Source of the DNA: an uncultured bacterium
Lineage (GTDB): Bacteria > Bacteroidota > Bacteroidia > Sphingobacteriales > Sphingobacteriaceae
Length of the DNA: 64,000 nucleotides
Assembly (NCBI GenBank): GCA_903828245.1
Contig: CAIKLP010000018.1
Location: forward strand, 23,631-87,630
Direction: 5' to 3'
Position numbers and translations under genes: made by a program. Position 1 is the stretch's first letter. Every line of letters begins with the position of its first letter. The notes below the pieces were generated by a model, which did not search any database, had not been told where the DNA came from, and saw nothing but the letters and a program-made list of their open reading frames with translations. Of this stretch, positions 1 through 10,140 are shown in pieces.

Positions 1-2
1 CC

Positions 3-524
3 ACCAATACGGCTGGATCTGTATTTACCAGGGTATTTATTGATTTTAATAATGATGCCGCATTCGAAACCAGCGAAGAAGTTTTCCAAACAGATTTAAC
101 CGTTAAAACACACGTAGGAAATATTACCATTCCAACTAATGCGATAAAGAATACACCGCTTCGCATGCGAATTCGTACAGGAAGGGCATCGGGTAATATT
201 CCGAGCGACCCATGTGGCACTATTAAATTCGGACAAATAGAAGATTATTCTGTTGTGGTTATGCCAGCTACAGGAATCGCAATGCAACATTTTCAATCTA
301 TATCTGCCTATCCAAATCCTGCTACTGAAGTTTTGAACATAGCTAATCCATTGGCGTTGCAAGCTTCCTATACCTTGATAGATTTATTTGGCAAAGTGGT
401 TTTTGTAGGTGAGCTTTCGAGCGAATTAACACAAATTCCTACAGCAAATTTTGCTTCGGGTGTTTATTTTTTAAAGATTGCAAACAATACAAGTTCGCAA
501 CATATTAAAATTGTATTGAAATAA
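3..524 (+). CDS. Secreted protein, C-terminal fragment with GEVED domain and T9SS type A sorting domain
   Basis: The reading frame is open from the window edge, so this is the 3' end of a longer gene (173 codons visible). The first part ends in a CGTIKFGQIEDYSVVV stretch, typical of the GEVED domain of Bacteroidota surface proteins. The last ~75 residues form a type A T9SS sorting domain, with the AYPNPATEVLNI start and a GVYFLKI strand near the end. Such proteins cross the outer membrane by the type IX system and have the tail cleaved. The enzymatic or adhesive part lies outside the window, so the function of the whole protein cannot be given. Confidence 0.85.
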   Translation, partial: TNTAGSVFTRVFIDFNNDAAFETSEEVFQTDLTVKTHVGNITIPTNAIKNTPLRMRIRTGRASGNIPSDPCGTIKFGQIEDYSVVVMPATGIAMQHFQSISAYPNPATEVLNIANPLALQASYTLIDLFGKVVFVGELSSELTQIPTANFASGVYFLKIANNTSSQHIKIVLK

Positions 525-1094
525 ATGGGGCAAATATGGCTGTTTTTGCAAGAGGGTTTTTTTCATATCGTATCTCTTGATAGTCTAGATCATTTACTTT
601 TTTTACTGGCTTTGGTTGCTATTTATACTGTAAAAGATTGGAAGAAATTATTGATCATGGCTACTGCTTTTACAATAGCACATGCCATGTCTTTAGCAAT
701 CAGTATTTTTAATTTGCTAACAATAGCGAATGAAACAATAGAATGGTTAATTGCATTGACCATATTTTATACTTGCATCGCTAATTTATTTTTACAGCAT
801 TTTCAAAGTGCTAAAATTTATATGGTCTTCGTTTTTGGTTTTATACACGGCATTGGATTTTCGCAAGTATTGCGAACATTATTTACCCGATTGAATTACG
901 ATCCATGGCAAACCTTATTGCCATTTAATATAGGGGTAGAGTTGGGGCAATTGCTGATGTTGAGTTTATTTGTTTTATTGATTGCTTTTATTGGAAAGAT
1001 AAAATGGATGACTCCAAAAAAGGTAAATCAACTCATTTCTATTCCAGTTGCATCTATTGCTTTTTATTGGTTAATACAAAGAAATATTTTTTAA
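525..1094 (+). CDS. HupE/UreJ-family integral membrane protein
   Basis: A 189-residue protein with about six hydrophobic segments. Conserved polar features lie inside membrane segments: SLDHLLFLL near the N-terminus, AHAMSLAIS around residue 50, and FGFIHGIGFS around residue 105. This His/Asp pattern matches HupE/UreJ proteins, some of which are thought to move nickel or cobalt. The start codon directly follows the previous stop (TAA then ATG). It is followed closely by an M1 peptidase and a DUF6702 gene, a grouping I recall from other Bacteroidota. Family is fairly sure; substrate is unknown. Confidence 0.8.
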   Translation: MGQIWLFLQEGFFHIVSLDSLDHLLFLLALVAIYTVKDWKKLLIMATAFTIAHAMSLAISIFNLLTIANETIEWLIALTIFYTCIANLFLQHFQSAKIYMVFVFGFIHGIGFSQVLRTLFTRLNYDPWQTLLPFNIGVELGQLLMLSLFVLLIAFIGKIKWMTPKKVNQLISIPVASIAFYWLIQRNIF

Positions 1095-1109
1095 TACATC
1101 AAATTTTTT

Positions 1110-3425
1110 ATGAAAATTAAATTACTGAATTGCTTTTTTTTTGGAATCTTAATTCCATTTCAATTATTCGCTCAAAACAATTATGACAAGAGTAAATTTC
1201 ATCAATTAGAAGATTGGTGGCCAACTGCAAATGAATATAGAAATGGCGCGGGTGCGCCGGGTCATGCTTATTGGCAACAAAAAGTGGATTATGTAATTGA
1301 CGTAAAATTAAATGATGAAAAGCAAGAATTAACTGGTTTCGAAAAGGTTACCTACACAAATAATTCGCCCGATGTGCTTAGTTATTTATGGTTACAATTA
1401 GACCAAAATATTTTTGATCCAAATTCTATGACTTATTTGACAGAAACGAAAGATCAAATGAGTAATATGAGTTTTGAAGGAATGAAATATATTTTCAGAA
1501 ATGAATTTGAAGGTGGATATAAAATTCTATCCTTAAAAGACAATCAGGGTAAAGCTTTGAAATATACGGTAGTCAATACCATGATGCGTATTGATTTACC
1601 ATCTCCATTACAAAAAGGCGAAAAGTTTGTATTCCAATTAAAATGGAATAACAAAATTAACAACACTAAATTTAATGGTGGAAGAGGTGGTTGCGAGTAT
1701 TTTCCGGAAGATAAAAATTACCTCTACGAATTGGCGCAATGGTTTCCCCGTTTGTGTGTATACGACGATGTAGATGGTTGGCAGCATAAACAATATTTAG
1801 GAACAGGCGAGTTTGCTTTAGAATTCGGAGATTACAAAGTTTCCATTACTGTACCAGCAGATCATATAGTTGCGTCAACTGGTGTATTACAAAATGCTTC
1901 GCAAGTGCTTAGTCCATTACAATTGAGCAGATTTAATGCTGCTAAAAACGCCAAAGAACCGCTCTTAATTATTACACCAGCCGAAGCGCTCAAAAACGAA
2001 GCAAGCAAAGAAACAAAAACAAAAACTTGGATTTTTGAAGCAGAGAACGTGCGTGATTTTGCATGGGCAAGTTCTCGTAAATTTATTTGGGATGCGATGG
2101 GGGTAACAGTTGGTAAAAATAAAATTATGGCCATGTCTTATTATCCTAAAGAAGGCAATCCTTTATGGGAGAAATATTCAACACAAGCCATTGCACATAC
2201 TTTATTGGTTTATTCGAGATATACGGTAGACTATACTTATCCAGTTGCTATTTCCGTAAATGGTCCTATTGGTGGAATGGAATATCCTATGATTTGTTTC
2301 AATGGTCCAAGGCCGGAGAAAGACGGTACTTACAGCGCAAGAACGAAGTATGGTTTAATTTCGGTTATTATTCACGAAGTAGGGCATAATTATTTTCCGA
2401 TGATTATTAATTCTGACGAACGCCAATGGTCTTGGATGGACGAAGGTTTGAATACATTTTGTCAATATTTAGCAGAACGCGAATGGGATGAAAAATATCC
2501 TTCTAGTAGAGGCGAAGCAAGATCCATCATACCTTATATGTCTAGCGATCAAGCAAGCTTAGAGCCCATCATGACCAATTCTGAATCGATTCAACAGTTT
2601 GGTAATAATGCTTACGGCAAACCAGCAGCGGCCTTAAATATTTTAAGAGAAACTGTCATGGGTAGAACTTTATTCGACGATGCATTTAAAATTTATGCTA
2701 ATCGTTGGGCATACAAACATCCACAACCTGCAGATTTTTTTAGAACCATGGAAGATGCAAGTGGCGTTGATTTGGATTGGTTTTGGAAGGGCTGGTTTTA
2801 CTCTACAGAACCATGCGATATTGCATTAAATTCGGTAACCGCTTACACCATAGATTCTCAGAATCCGACCATAGAAAAGCCAGCTAAAAAGTCAAAGCGT
2901 GATGCAACAGATATTTCCATTTCTACTATTCGAAATAAAACAGCCATTAAAAATTATCGATTAAATAATTATCCTTCGCTTTCCGATTTTTATAATAAAT
3001 ACGACGCTTTAGATGTAACAGAAAACGACAAAGATAAATTCAAGAAATATGAAGAGTCTTTATCGGCAGATGACAAAAAAATGATCTCGAATAAATTATT
3101 TTATTATATCCTTGATTTAGAAAATGTGGGTGGCTTAATCATGCCTGTTATTATTCAATATGAATTAGCCAATGGTCAAAAAGAAATCTTAAGAATACCT
3201 GCAGAAATTTGGAGAAAAAATAACCAAAAAGTTTCCAAGCTAATCATCACAACTCAAGAGGTTAAGCAGTTTGAGTTGGATCCATTACAAGAAACAGCAG
3301 ATATTAACCGAAAAAATAATTACTTCCCCTCTAAAATAATCGAATCGCAATTTCAATTATTTAAAGAACAGCAAAAAAATAGGGAGCCAAATACTATGCA
3401 GTTAGACAAACAAGGTAAATTATAA
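1110..3425 (+). CDS. M1-family zinc metallopeptidase (aminopeptidase-like), exported
   Basis: A 771-residue protein with an N-terminal signal peptide (ends near LFAQ). The gluzincin site is complete: HEVGH at residues 422-426, then 18 residues to the third zinc ligand Glu445 in WMDEGLN. A GGMEYP segment at 388-393 corresponds to the GxMEN substrate-binding loop of M1 aminopeptidases. The N-terminal half is beta-rich, as in the family. The C-terminal ~200 residues are Lys-rich and match no domain I know. The protein is probably periplasmic and cuts peptides from the N-terminus. It sits 15 bases after the HupE-like gene and 4 bases before the DUF6702 gene, so the three are likely co-transcribed. 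Confidence 0.9.
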   Translation: MKIKLLNCFFFGILIPFQLFAQNNYDKSKFHQLEDWWPTANEYRNGAGAPGHAYWQQKVDYVIDVKLNDEKQELTGFEKVTYTNNSPDVLSYLWLQLDQNIFDPNSMTYLTETKDQMSNMSFEGMKYIFRNEFEGGYKILSLKDNQGKALKYTVVNTMMRIDLPSPLQKGEKFVFQLKWNNKINNTKFNGGRGGCEYFPEDKNYLYELAQWFPRLCVYDDVDGWQHKQYLGTGEFALEFGDYKVSITVPADHIVASTGVLQNASQVLSPLQLSRFNAAKNAKEPLLIITPAEALKNEASKETKTKTWIFEAENVRDFAWASSRKFIWDAMGVTVGKNKIMAMSYYPKEGNPLWEKYSTQAIAHTLLVYSRYTVDYTYPVAISVNGPIGGMEYPMICFNGPRPEKDGTYSARTKYGLISVIIHEVGHNYFPMIINSDERQWSWMDEGLNTFCQYLAEREWDEKYPSSRGEARSIIPYMSSDQASLEPIMTNSESIQQFGNNAYGKPAAALNILRETVMGRTLFDDAFKIYANRWAYKHPQPADFFRTMEDASGVDLDWFWKGWFYSTEPCDIALNSVTAYTIDSQNPTIEKPAKKSKRDATDISISTIRNKTAIKNYRLNNYPSLSDFYNKYDALDVTENDKDKFKKYEESLSADDKKMISNKLFYYILDLENVGGLIMPVIIQYELANGQKEILRIPAEIWRKNNQKVSKLIITTQEVKQFELDPLQETADINRKNNYFPSKIIESQFQLFKEQQKNREPNTMQLDKQGKL

Positions 3426-3429
3426 ATTA

Positions 3430-3939
3430 ATGAACCCGTTAAACATTTTTCGTCCAATTCAAGTATTAGTATTACTCTTGCTGCCATTCACATTGCAGGC
3501 ACACAAGTATTATACTTCTGTAACGCAGTTAGATTTTAATCCAAGCGAAAAATGTTTTCAGGTTACGATGAATGTTTTTATTGACGATTTAGAAGCGGTT
3601 TTGACACAAGAAAATTTGCAGGTTGTTAAATGGAAATCGGATCAACCCGAATTAAACGCTTTGTTATTAAAATATTTGAATAAACATTTCAACGTTAAAT
3701 TAAATCAAAAACCTGCTGGTCAATTTCGTTTAATTGGCACTAAAGAACAAAAAGACTTATTGACTATTTTTTTTGAAATTCCGGTAGCAAAGGCCCTTAA
3801 AAATATTGAAATAACAGATACCTTTTTAATGGATAAGTTTCCGGTTCAATCCAATATAGTGAACTTAAATTACGAGGATCAGAAGCATACTTTCTTATTC
3901 CAAAAAAGTAAAAGCACTCAGTTTTATTCCTTGAATTAA
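3430..3939 (+). CDS. DUF6702 family exported protein
   Basis: A 169-residue protein with a signal peptide ending near LQA, followed at once by HKYYTSVTQLDFNP. That His-Lys-Tyr-Tyr start of the mature chain and the NVFIDDLEAVL segment are the hallmarks of DUF6702. The protein is predicted to be beta-rich and periplasmic, and no catalytic residues are evident. It lies 4 bases after the M1 peptidase, which suggests a shared job such as processing or presenting exported proteins, but the role is not known. Confidence 0.75.
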   Translation: MNPLNIFRPIQVLVLLLLPFTLQAHKYYTSVTQLDFNPSEKCFQVTMNVFIDDLEAVLTQENLQVVKWKSDQPELNALLLKYLNKHFNVKLNQKPAGQFRLIGTKEQKDLLTIFFEIPVAKALKNIEITDTFLMDKFPVQSNIVNLNYEDQKHTFLFQKSKSTQFYSLN

Positions 3940-3991
3940 TTCAATGATGAACTTTGGCATTTACTTTGAAATACTATATATGCCAATCAAT

Positions 3992-4012
3992 AAAGGGCTA
4001 ATATTGCCCTTT
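3992..4012 (+). other. Perfect 7-bp hairpin between DUF6702 gene and lon
   Basis: AAAGGGC and GCCCTTT flank a 7-base loop. The stem is terminator-like but is not followed by a T run. It ends 3 bases before the CTGACA element proposed for the lon promoter, so it could end the upstream transcript or act on lon transcription. Confidence 0.4.
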
Positions 4013-4015
4013 AGA

Positions 4016-4043
4016 CTGACAAAATGACTATTTTATAAATTGC
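4016..4043 (+). promoter_or_regulatory. Putative lon promoter (CTGACA, 13-14 nt, TAAATTGC)
   Basis: CTGACAA at 4016-4022 is followed after 13 bases by TAAATTGC, close to the Bacteroidota -7 box TAnnTTTG. The same CTGACA-13-TAnnTTG arrangement lies before grpE, another heat-shock gene. The box sits only 4 bases before the ATG, so the leader would be extremely short. Confidence 0.35.
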
Positions 4044-4047
4044 AGCC

Positions 4048-6531
4048 ATGAGCATTTTCGACCCATTTAATATTAATAACCTAGATTCTAATAGTATCAA
4101 CGACGATACCGAGTTTTTTCCATTGTTATCTTCAGAAGATGAAGAAATCATGAATTCGGAAGAAATGCCTGAAGTTTTGTCAATACTGCCATTGCGTAAT
4201 ACCGTATTATTTCCGGGTGTGGTTATTCCAATTACCGTAGGACGAGATAAATCTATTAAGCTCATTAAAGATGCTTATAAAGGAAATAAAATCATTGGAG
4301 TGGTTGCCCAAAAAGATGCGAGCATTGAAGATCCAACTTTCGAAGATTTATACAAAGTGGGTACGGTAGCCTATATTGTTAAAATGTTGCAAATGCCAGA
4401 TGGTAATACCACCGTGATCATTCAAGGTAAACGCAAATTTCATTTAAAAGAATTAATTCAAGAAAATCCATACATCAAAGCAAATGTGGAAAATTTTGAA
4501 GAAAGTGCTTACGATAAAAATAAAGAATTTGCTGCCTTGGTTGCCTCTTTAAAAGAATTAGCCATTCAAATTATTCAAATTTCACCTAACATTCCTTCGG
4601 AAGCGGCATTTGCCATCAAAAACATTGAAAGCCCTTCTTTCTTAATCAACTTCATTAGTTCTAATATGAACGCCGAATTAGTTGATAAGCAAAAAATGCT
4701 AGAACAGCTAAATTTAGTGGTTCGTGGCGAGATGGTTTTAGAACATCTTACCAAAGAGTTACAAATGTTGGAATTGAAAAATCAAATTCAATCAAAAGTA
4801 AGGGTAGATATTGACCGCCAACAAAGAGAGTATTTTTTGCATCAACAAATGAAGCAAATTCAAGAAGAATTGGGCGGAGATGCACCCGACTTAGAAATTA
4901 AAAACTTAAGAGAAAGAGGCGAACAAAAATTATGGAATAAAGAAGTAGCCGATGCTTTTAATAAAGAGCTAGATAAATTGCAACGCATGAATCCGGCTGC
5001 TGCAGAGTATTCTGTATTATTGAACTACGCAGAATTATTATTGGAATTGCCATGGAACGAGTTTACCGAAGACTTATTCGATATTAAAAAAGCGCAGAAA
5101 ATTTTAGACCAAGACCATTTCGGTTTAGAAAAAGTAAAGTCGAGGATTTTAGAATATTTAGCTGTTTTGAAATTAAAACATAATATGAAAGCGCCAATCC
5201 TTTGTCTGGTTGGGCCTCCGGGGGTTGGAAAAACTTCTTTAGGTAAATCCATTGCGAAAGCGGTAGGCAGAAAATATGTGCGTATGGCTTTAGGTGGTAT
5301 AAGAGACGAAGCGGATATTAGAGGTCATCGCAAAACATATATTGGTGCAATGCCTGGAAGAATAATTCAATCTTTGAAAAAAGCACAATCAGCTAATCCG
5401 GTTTTTGTTTTAGATGAAATTGATAAAGTTGGAAATGATTTTAGGGGTGATCCCTCTTCTGCTCTTTTAGAAGTATTAGATCCAGAACAAAACAATGCAT
5501 TTTATGATCATTATGTCGAACTCGATTATGATTTGTCGAATGTGATGTTTATTGCAACAGCCAATTCCTTAAACAATATTCATCCTGCCCTAATTGATAG
5601 GCTTGAAATAATTGAAGTTTCTGGCTATACTGTTGAAGAGAAAGTTGAAATTGCGAAACAATATTTAGTGCCTAAACAAAGGGAAGCACATGGTTTGAAG
5701 CAAAAAGATATTGTGATTAAGCCAGAAATAATTGAAAAAGTGATCGAAGATTATACCAGAGAATCTGGCGTGCGAGGTTTAGAGAAAAAAATTGCCACGC
5801 TTATTCGCGGTACGGCAAAATGTGTTGCGGTAAAAGAAAAATATAATAAGACCTTAAACAATGCCGATGTAATACGCATTTTAGGCGCTGCAGAATACGA
5901 TAAAGATATGTACCAAGGAAATGATGTGGCAGGAGTAGTTACGGGCTTAGCATGGACTTCTGTAGGTGGTGATATTTTATTTATTGAAGCAAGTTTGAGC
6001 CCAGGAAAAGGTAAATTAACTCTAACGGGAAGTTTAGGCGATGTCATGAAAGAATCTGCTGTTATTGCCATGGCTTATATTCGTGCCAATGCAAAAAATC
6101 TAGGCATCGATTTTAGGGTGTTGGATCAATGGGATATGCATGTACACGTGCCTGCAGGTGCTGTACCAAAAGACGGCCCTTCTGCAGGAATTACGATGTT
6201 AACTGCTTTAACTTCTGCATATACACAAAGAAAAGTAAAGCCTCAATTAGCCATGACAGGTGAAATTACTTTAAGGGGAAAAGTTTTACCCGTAGGCGGT
6301 TTAAAAGAAAAAATCTTAGCAGCAAAAAGAGCAGGTATTAAAGACATTATACTTTGTGAAAAAAATCGCAAAGATATTTTAGAAATTAATCAACGTTATT
6401 TAAAAGAATTAAAGTTTCATTATGTAAGCGATATGCAAGAGGTAATTGAACTCGCTTTGATGAAACAAAAAGTAAAAGCACCAATCGATTTAACTTTTAA
6501 AGAAGCGATCACTAAATCAATGGTTAATTAA
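4048..6531 (+). CDS. lon: ATP-dependent protease Lon
   Basis: An 827-residue bacterial-type LonA. The N-terminal substrate-binding domain (about 40-240) begins with [13 protein letters not shown]. It is followed by a coiled region and an AAA+ module with Walker A GPPGVGKT at 389-396 and Walker B FVLDEIDK. The protease domain has the Ser-Lys dyad: Ser712 in PKDGPSAG and Lys755 in GGLKEKI, 43 residues apart as in E. coli. Length and order are normal. It degrades misfolded and regulatory proteins in the cytoplasm. It is monocistronic and ends exactly where the convergent minus-strand gene ends (stops adjacent at 6531/6532). Heat-shock control is likely from its promoter resemblance to grpE. Confidence 0.97.
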   Translation: MSIFDPFNINNLDSNSINDDTEFFPLLSSEDEEIMNSEEMPEVLSILPLRNTVLFPGVVIPITVGRDKSIKLIKDAYKGNKIIGVVAQKDASIEDPTFEDLYKVGTVAYIVKMLQMPDGNTTVIIQGKRKFHLKELIQENPYIKANVENFEESAYDKNKEFAALVASLKELAIQIIQISPNIPSEAAFAIKNIESPSFLINFISSNMNAELVDKQKMLEQLNLVVRGEMVLEHLTKELQMLELKNQIQSKVRVDIDRQQREYFLHQQMKQIQEELGGDAPDLEIKNLRERGEQKLWNKEVADAFNKELDKLQRMNPAAAEYSVLLNYAELLLELPWNEFTEDLFDIKKAQKILDQDHFGLEKVKSRILEYLAVLKLKHNMKAPILCLVGPPGVGKTSLGKSIAKAVGRKYVRMALGGIRDEADIRGHRKTYIGAMPGRIIQSLKKAQSANPVFVLDEIDKVGNDFRGDPSSALLEVLDPEQNNAFYDHYVELDYDLSNVMFIATANSLNNIHPALIDRLEIIEVSGYTVEEKVEIAKQYLVPKQREAHGLKQKDIVIKPEIIEKVIEDYTRESGVRGLEKKIATLIRGTAKCVAVKEKYNKTLNNADVIRILGAAEYDKDMYQGNDVAGVVTGLAWTSVGGDILFIEASLSPGKGKLTLTGSLGDVMKESAVIAMAYIRANAKNLGIDFRVLDQWDMHVHVPAGAVPKDGPSAGITMLTALTSAYTQRKVKPQLAMTGEITLRGKVLPVGGLKEKILAAKRAGIKDIILCEKNRKDILEINQRYLKELKFHYVSDMQEVIELALMKQKVKAPIDLTFKEAITKSMVN

Positions 6532-9048
6532 TTACCTAACCAAAGAAATAGTTCCTTTATCGACGAAGCCATCGCCTTCAATGATATATACATAGGCGCC
6601 TATAGGGCATGCTTGGCCTTTGTATTTGCCATCCCAAATAAGTTTACCTTGGTTCTCTAAACTATCGTATATGGTTTCGCCCCATCGATTAAAAATGCGC
6701 ATGCTTTTAATGGCACAAGGATGAGTCTCTCCGATAATTTCAAATACATCGTTTATTTGATCATCGTCTGGCGAAAAAACTTCAGGAATTCGACGCAAAT
6801 CTTTATCTACAAAAGGAATACTAATTACCAAGGAATCTTCTGCTCTGCATGGTGCTTGCTGATTGGTAATTAATTTAACGGTAAAAATTCCTTGTTTTTG
6901 ATATTGGTGATTTTGTTGGCTACTAGTACTGGTAAATCCATCTCCAAAATCCCAAACAAACTGGCTATTACTTAAGTCTGCAATAGACGAAACTTGAATG
7001 GTTCTTGCGCAAGAATCAAAGCTATAATTAAAAGCGGCACTGGCCGAATCTACCACAAAAACACTTACGCTATCGGTGCTCATGCAGCTACCATTAAGGG
7101 CCTGTAATATAAAAAGGGTAGTGCTTGCAGGGTTTGCAAATGGATTCGCTATTTCGGGGCTATCTACTAGAAAAGTAGGATACCAATTATAAGTTCCGTA
7201 ATCCGAACCGCTTGCTTGTAATCGAACCTTTTGACGACTACAAATTATTTGATCGATACCTGCATTTGCGATTGGAAAAGTATCTACTTTTACCGTTACA
7301 CGATATACTTTTTCACAAATTCCATTCGTAATGGTTAATATATATTTAGTGCTAGTATCCGGATTAGCTATTGGATTGGCAATGGTATCGCTCGACAATC
7401 CAGCACTGGGTACCCAACGGTATTTTTTGCCACCCGAAGCTAAAAGTTGAACATTGCCATTTACACAAATCGAATTCAAGGTGTCTTTGATTAAAAGTTC
7501 AGGTGCAAAAACGTTAAAAGTTTTTTGAGAGCAAAAAGTTTCGTTGTCAATTTTTACCGTAACAATACTCGAATCCAATACATTAAATAGAGGGTTTGCT
7601 ACCGAATTATTTGGGCTAAAAGAACCTACATTGGAAGACCAAAAATATTTAGCATTTGGGAACGCACTAGTAGCAAATAGTGGTAATTGATCTCCAATAC
7701 ATACGGTGGTATCAGCGTTTGTAGTAATAGGGTAGAATTTGAGCTTAATCGAATCTTTAATAGTTAATCCAGTACATTTTTCAATACTATAAACATAATG
7801 GTAGCTAGTATCTCCATTTTTAACATTGAAAGAATTTCCATACTGTAAAAATACTTTGTTTTGGTTATACCATTTAATAGAATCGAGTTGATCGTATTGA
7901 ACAACTGCAATGGTTGTGATACTGTCGTTACAAGCCAATTGCGTTTTTAATTTAACAATCGGTTTATAATCCGAAATACCTAATGCTGCTTTCGCTGTAT
8001 CGCAAATAACAGGGTCTACAATTATTAATTTTACCGATTCTGTAGCTTCGTTTAAAAAATCTGTTATAGGTTTGATTTTCACAAAGGCGCTTGTTGCACC
8101 CGATGCAATAACTACCTGGTTGGCTGGTGTAGCTAAGTAATCGCTTCCATTTATTGCCGTTCCTTCAAAAATGTAATTAACCGTGATGGCTTGTGATTTA
8201 TCTGGATTGATGCGTGTAATGACAAAGCCCGAACTATCGCATTCTGAAATTGATAGTTTTTGTTCATAAGTGCTCACTGCTCTTGGGTCTATGCTTTGAA
8301 AACTTTGTGCTTCAATAAAAATTCCTGAATCAAAAATAAAATCTTTGACATCGGCTATGGCAAATTTTAAGGTATAATCTTGACAAGGCTGCACAGTAGC
8401 TGTAATTTCTATTACTTTGGTGAAGGCGTCAAACTGCACACTGGTGCCATTTGTATTGTCTATATAATAAGAAGAATTAGTATTTGCATTAATTGTTTGA
8501 ATGGAAATGGGATCGTTTGTAGATGGAACCAAAGCAATATTTTGCGCGCCGGTAAAGCCCGGTCCAGCAATAAAAAAACCAAAAACATCATTGAAATTTT
8601 TTGCAATACTTTCGGGATATTCTTCTGATCCAAATACAAATCTAAATTTTACTTGGTTGGCTTGTGGACTAAAAGAAAAAGAAATCCAAGTAGCATCGTA
8701 TGTTGGAAAGTTTGGACTCAATAATTGTAAATCGGCATCACCAGGTAAATTATTGGAAGAACCTTTATTGCCGATATTATTTGGTCCAATAGCGTCTATT
8801 ACTTTTCCGGTCGATAAAATTAGGCCACTGTCTAAACCAATGTTGGATTTTTTGCCATTGAAAAAACCAATATTTCCTGTCCCAACCGAATATTGAATAT
8901 TTACAATATCTACCCCGCCACCTGCCAAAACATTTTTTACCAAATCATTCACCGTTCGATTCGTTTTTACAACAAGTTGTGCCTGCAAAGTCGAAAAGCT
9001 AAGTAGTATAAGGCATGTTAAAAAAACACTTAATCTAAAAATTCTCAA
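6532..9048 (-). CDS. Choice-of-anchor L surface protein with Calx-beta-like, PKD and T9SS type B sorting domains
   Basis: An 838-residue exported protein. It has a signal peptide (1-23, ending LQAQ), then a choice-of-anchor L domain (about 25-260, with IGLDSGLILSTG and VFGSEEYPE). A Calx-beta-like segment follows (about 270-360, GSDYLATPAN), then Ig-like repeats and a PKD domain (VWDFGDGF, near 700). The C-terminal ~85 residues are a gliding-motility-associated sorting domain (IPEVFSPDDDQINDVFEI, RIFNRWGETIY, WDGKYKG). The only usable start is TTG at 9048: an in-frame stop lies just upstream and no Met occurs in the signal region. A paralogue lies at 13517-16108. It is probably a cell-surface adhesin or matrix protein; the ligand is unknown. 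Confidence 0.88.
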   Translation of the reverse strand: MRIFRLSVFLTCLILLSFSTLQAQLVVKTNRTVNDLVKNVLAGGGVDIVNIQYSVGTGNIGFFNGKKSNIGLDSGLILSTGKVIDAIGPNNIGNKGSSNNLPGDADLQLLSPNFPTYDATWISFSFSPQANQVKFRFVFGSEEYPESIAKNFNDVFGFFIAGPGFTGAQNIALVPSTNDPISIQTINANTNSSYYIDNTNGTSVQFDAFTKVIEITATVQPCQDYTLKFAIADVKDFIFDSGIFIEAQSFQSIDPRAVSTYEQKLSISECDSSGFVITRINPDKSQAITVNYIFEGTAINGSDYLATPANQVVIASGATSAFVKIKPITDFLNEATESVKLIIVDPVICDTAKAALGISDYKPIVKLKTQLACNDSITTIAVVQYDQLDSIKWYNQNKVFLQYGNSFNVKNGDTSYHYVYSIEKCTGLTIKDSIKLKFYPITTNADTTVCIGDQLPLFATSAFPNAKYFWSSNVGSFSPNNSVANPLFNVLDSSIVTVKIDNETFCSQKTFNVFAPELLIKDTLNSICVNGNVQLLASGGKKYRWVPSAGLSSDTIANPIANPDTSTKYILTITNGICEKVYRVTVKVDTFPIANAGIDQIICSRQKVRLQASGSDYGTYNWYPTFLVDSPEIANPFANPASTTLFILQALNGSCMSTDSVSVFVVDSASAAFNYSFDSCARTIQVSSIADLSNSQFVWDFGDGFTSTSSQQNHQYQKQGIFTVKLITNQQAPCRAEDSLVISIPFVDKDLRRIPEVFSPDDDQINDVFEIIGETHPCAIKSMRIFNRWGETIYDSLENQGKLIWDGKYKGQACPIGAYVYIIEGDGFVDKGTISLVR

Positions 9049-9072
9049 TTTGTGTTAGGTTAATTATATTTA

Positions 9073-9080
9073 CAAAAATA
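9073..9080 (-). promoter_or_regulatory. -7 box TATTTTTG for choice-of-anchor L gene
   Basis: Read on the minus strand, TATTTTTG fits the Bacteroidota TAnnTTTG -7 consensus and lies 24 bases before the TTG start at 9048. No clear -33 TTTG is seen at 19-21 bases, so support is partial. Confidence 0.3.
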
Positions 9081-9089
9081 CTATAAAAA

Positions 9090-10124
9090 ATGAGGTTCAT
9101 AGACTTAAGAAGCGATACGGTTACCAAACCAAGTCCCGAAATGCTGCAATTTATGCTACAAGCCGAATTGGGTGACGATGTATATGGCGACGACCCAACC
9201 GTAAATATGCTGGAAGCAGCAGTAGCTGAGCATTTTGGCTTCGAATCGGCGGTTTTTTGCGCTTCTGGTACCATGACCAATCAAATAGCGATCAAAACCC
9301 ATACCATTGCTGGCGATGAGGTGATTTGTGATATTACTTCGCACGTATATAATTATGAGGGAGGAGGCATTGCTTTTAATTCTGGGGTACAGGTTCGGCC
9401 GGTTATGGGAACTGCAGGTAAAATAACAGCCGAACAAATGGAAGCGCAAATACAACCTGCTATTATCAATCTACCTCGAACATCGTTGGTTGTTTTAGAA
9501 AACACTTTAAACAAAGCGGGTGGAAATTTTTATTCATTAGCAGAAATTGCACCAATCGCCGCAATGTGTAAAAAGTATCAATTGCCTTTACATTTAGATG
9601 GTGCAAGAATATTTAATGCATTAATAGAAACAAAAGATAATGCCAAAGACTATTCAAATTATTTTGATAGCATTTCAATTTGTTTTTCAAAAGGGTTAGG
9701 TGCACCGGTTGGTTCTGTTTTGGTCGGTAATAAATTATTTATTGAAAAGGCAAGAAGATACAGAAGGCTATTTGGTGGGGGTATGCGACAAGCTGGAGTG
9801 ATTGCTGCTGGTGCATTGTACGCTTTAAAAAATAATATTGAAAGGTTGACAGATGACCATAAACGCGCAAAAGCAATAGGCGAGTGTTTAGCACAATGTA
9901 CATTTGTGCAAGAATTATTTCCGGTATGTACTAATATTATTATTTTTAAATTAAAAGACCAAGTACCTTCTGATATGTTTTTAGAAAAATTAAAAGTAGA
10001 AGGTATTATTGCAAATACCATGGGTAAGCAATGTATTAGATTTGTTACGCACCTCGATTTTAATGATGAAATGTTAGCCAAATTAATCATAACCTTAAAT
10101 AAAATTAGTAACTTAGTAGAGTAG
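9090..10124 (+). CDS. ltaE: Low-specificity L-threonine aldolase
   Basis: A 344-residue fold-type I PLP enzyme that splits L-threonine or allo-threonine into glycine and acetaldehyde. The N-terminus IDLRSDTVTKPSPEM and the GDDVYGDDPTVN motif are diagnostic. LHLDGARIFNA carries the Asp that contacts the PLP nitrogen. Lys201 in FSKGLGAPVGS is the Schiff-base lysine. Length is typical for the family. It is divergent from the surface-protein gene (41 bases between starts) and is followed after 16 bases by the CxnCH lipoprotein genes. Shared transcription with them is possible but has no clear functional logic. Confidence 0.95.
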   Translation: MRFIDLRSDTVTKPSPEMLQFMLQAELGDDVYGDDPTVNMLEAAVAEHFGFESAVFCASGTMTNQIAIKTHTIAGDEVICDITSHVYNYEGGGIAFNSGVQVRPVMGTAGKITAEQMEAQIQPAIINLPRTSLVVLENTLNKAGGNFYSLAEIAPIAAMCKKYQLPLHLDGARIFNALIETKDNAKDYSNYFDSISICFSKGLGAPVGSVLVGNKLFIEKARRYRRLFGGGMRQAGVIAAGALYALKNNIERLTDDHKRAKAIGECLAQCTFVQELFPVCTNIIIFKLKDQVPSDMFLEKLKVEGIIANTMGKQCIRFVTHLDFNDEMLAKLIITLNKISNLVE

Positions 10125-10140
10125 TATAAACCCAATAGCC

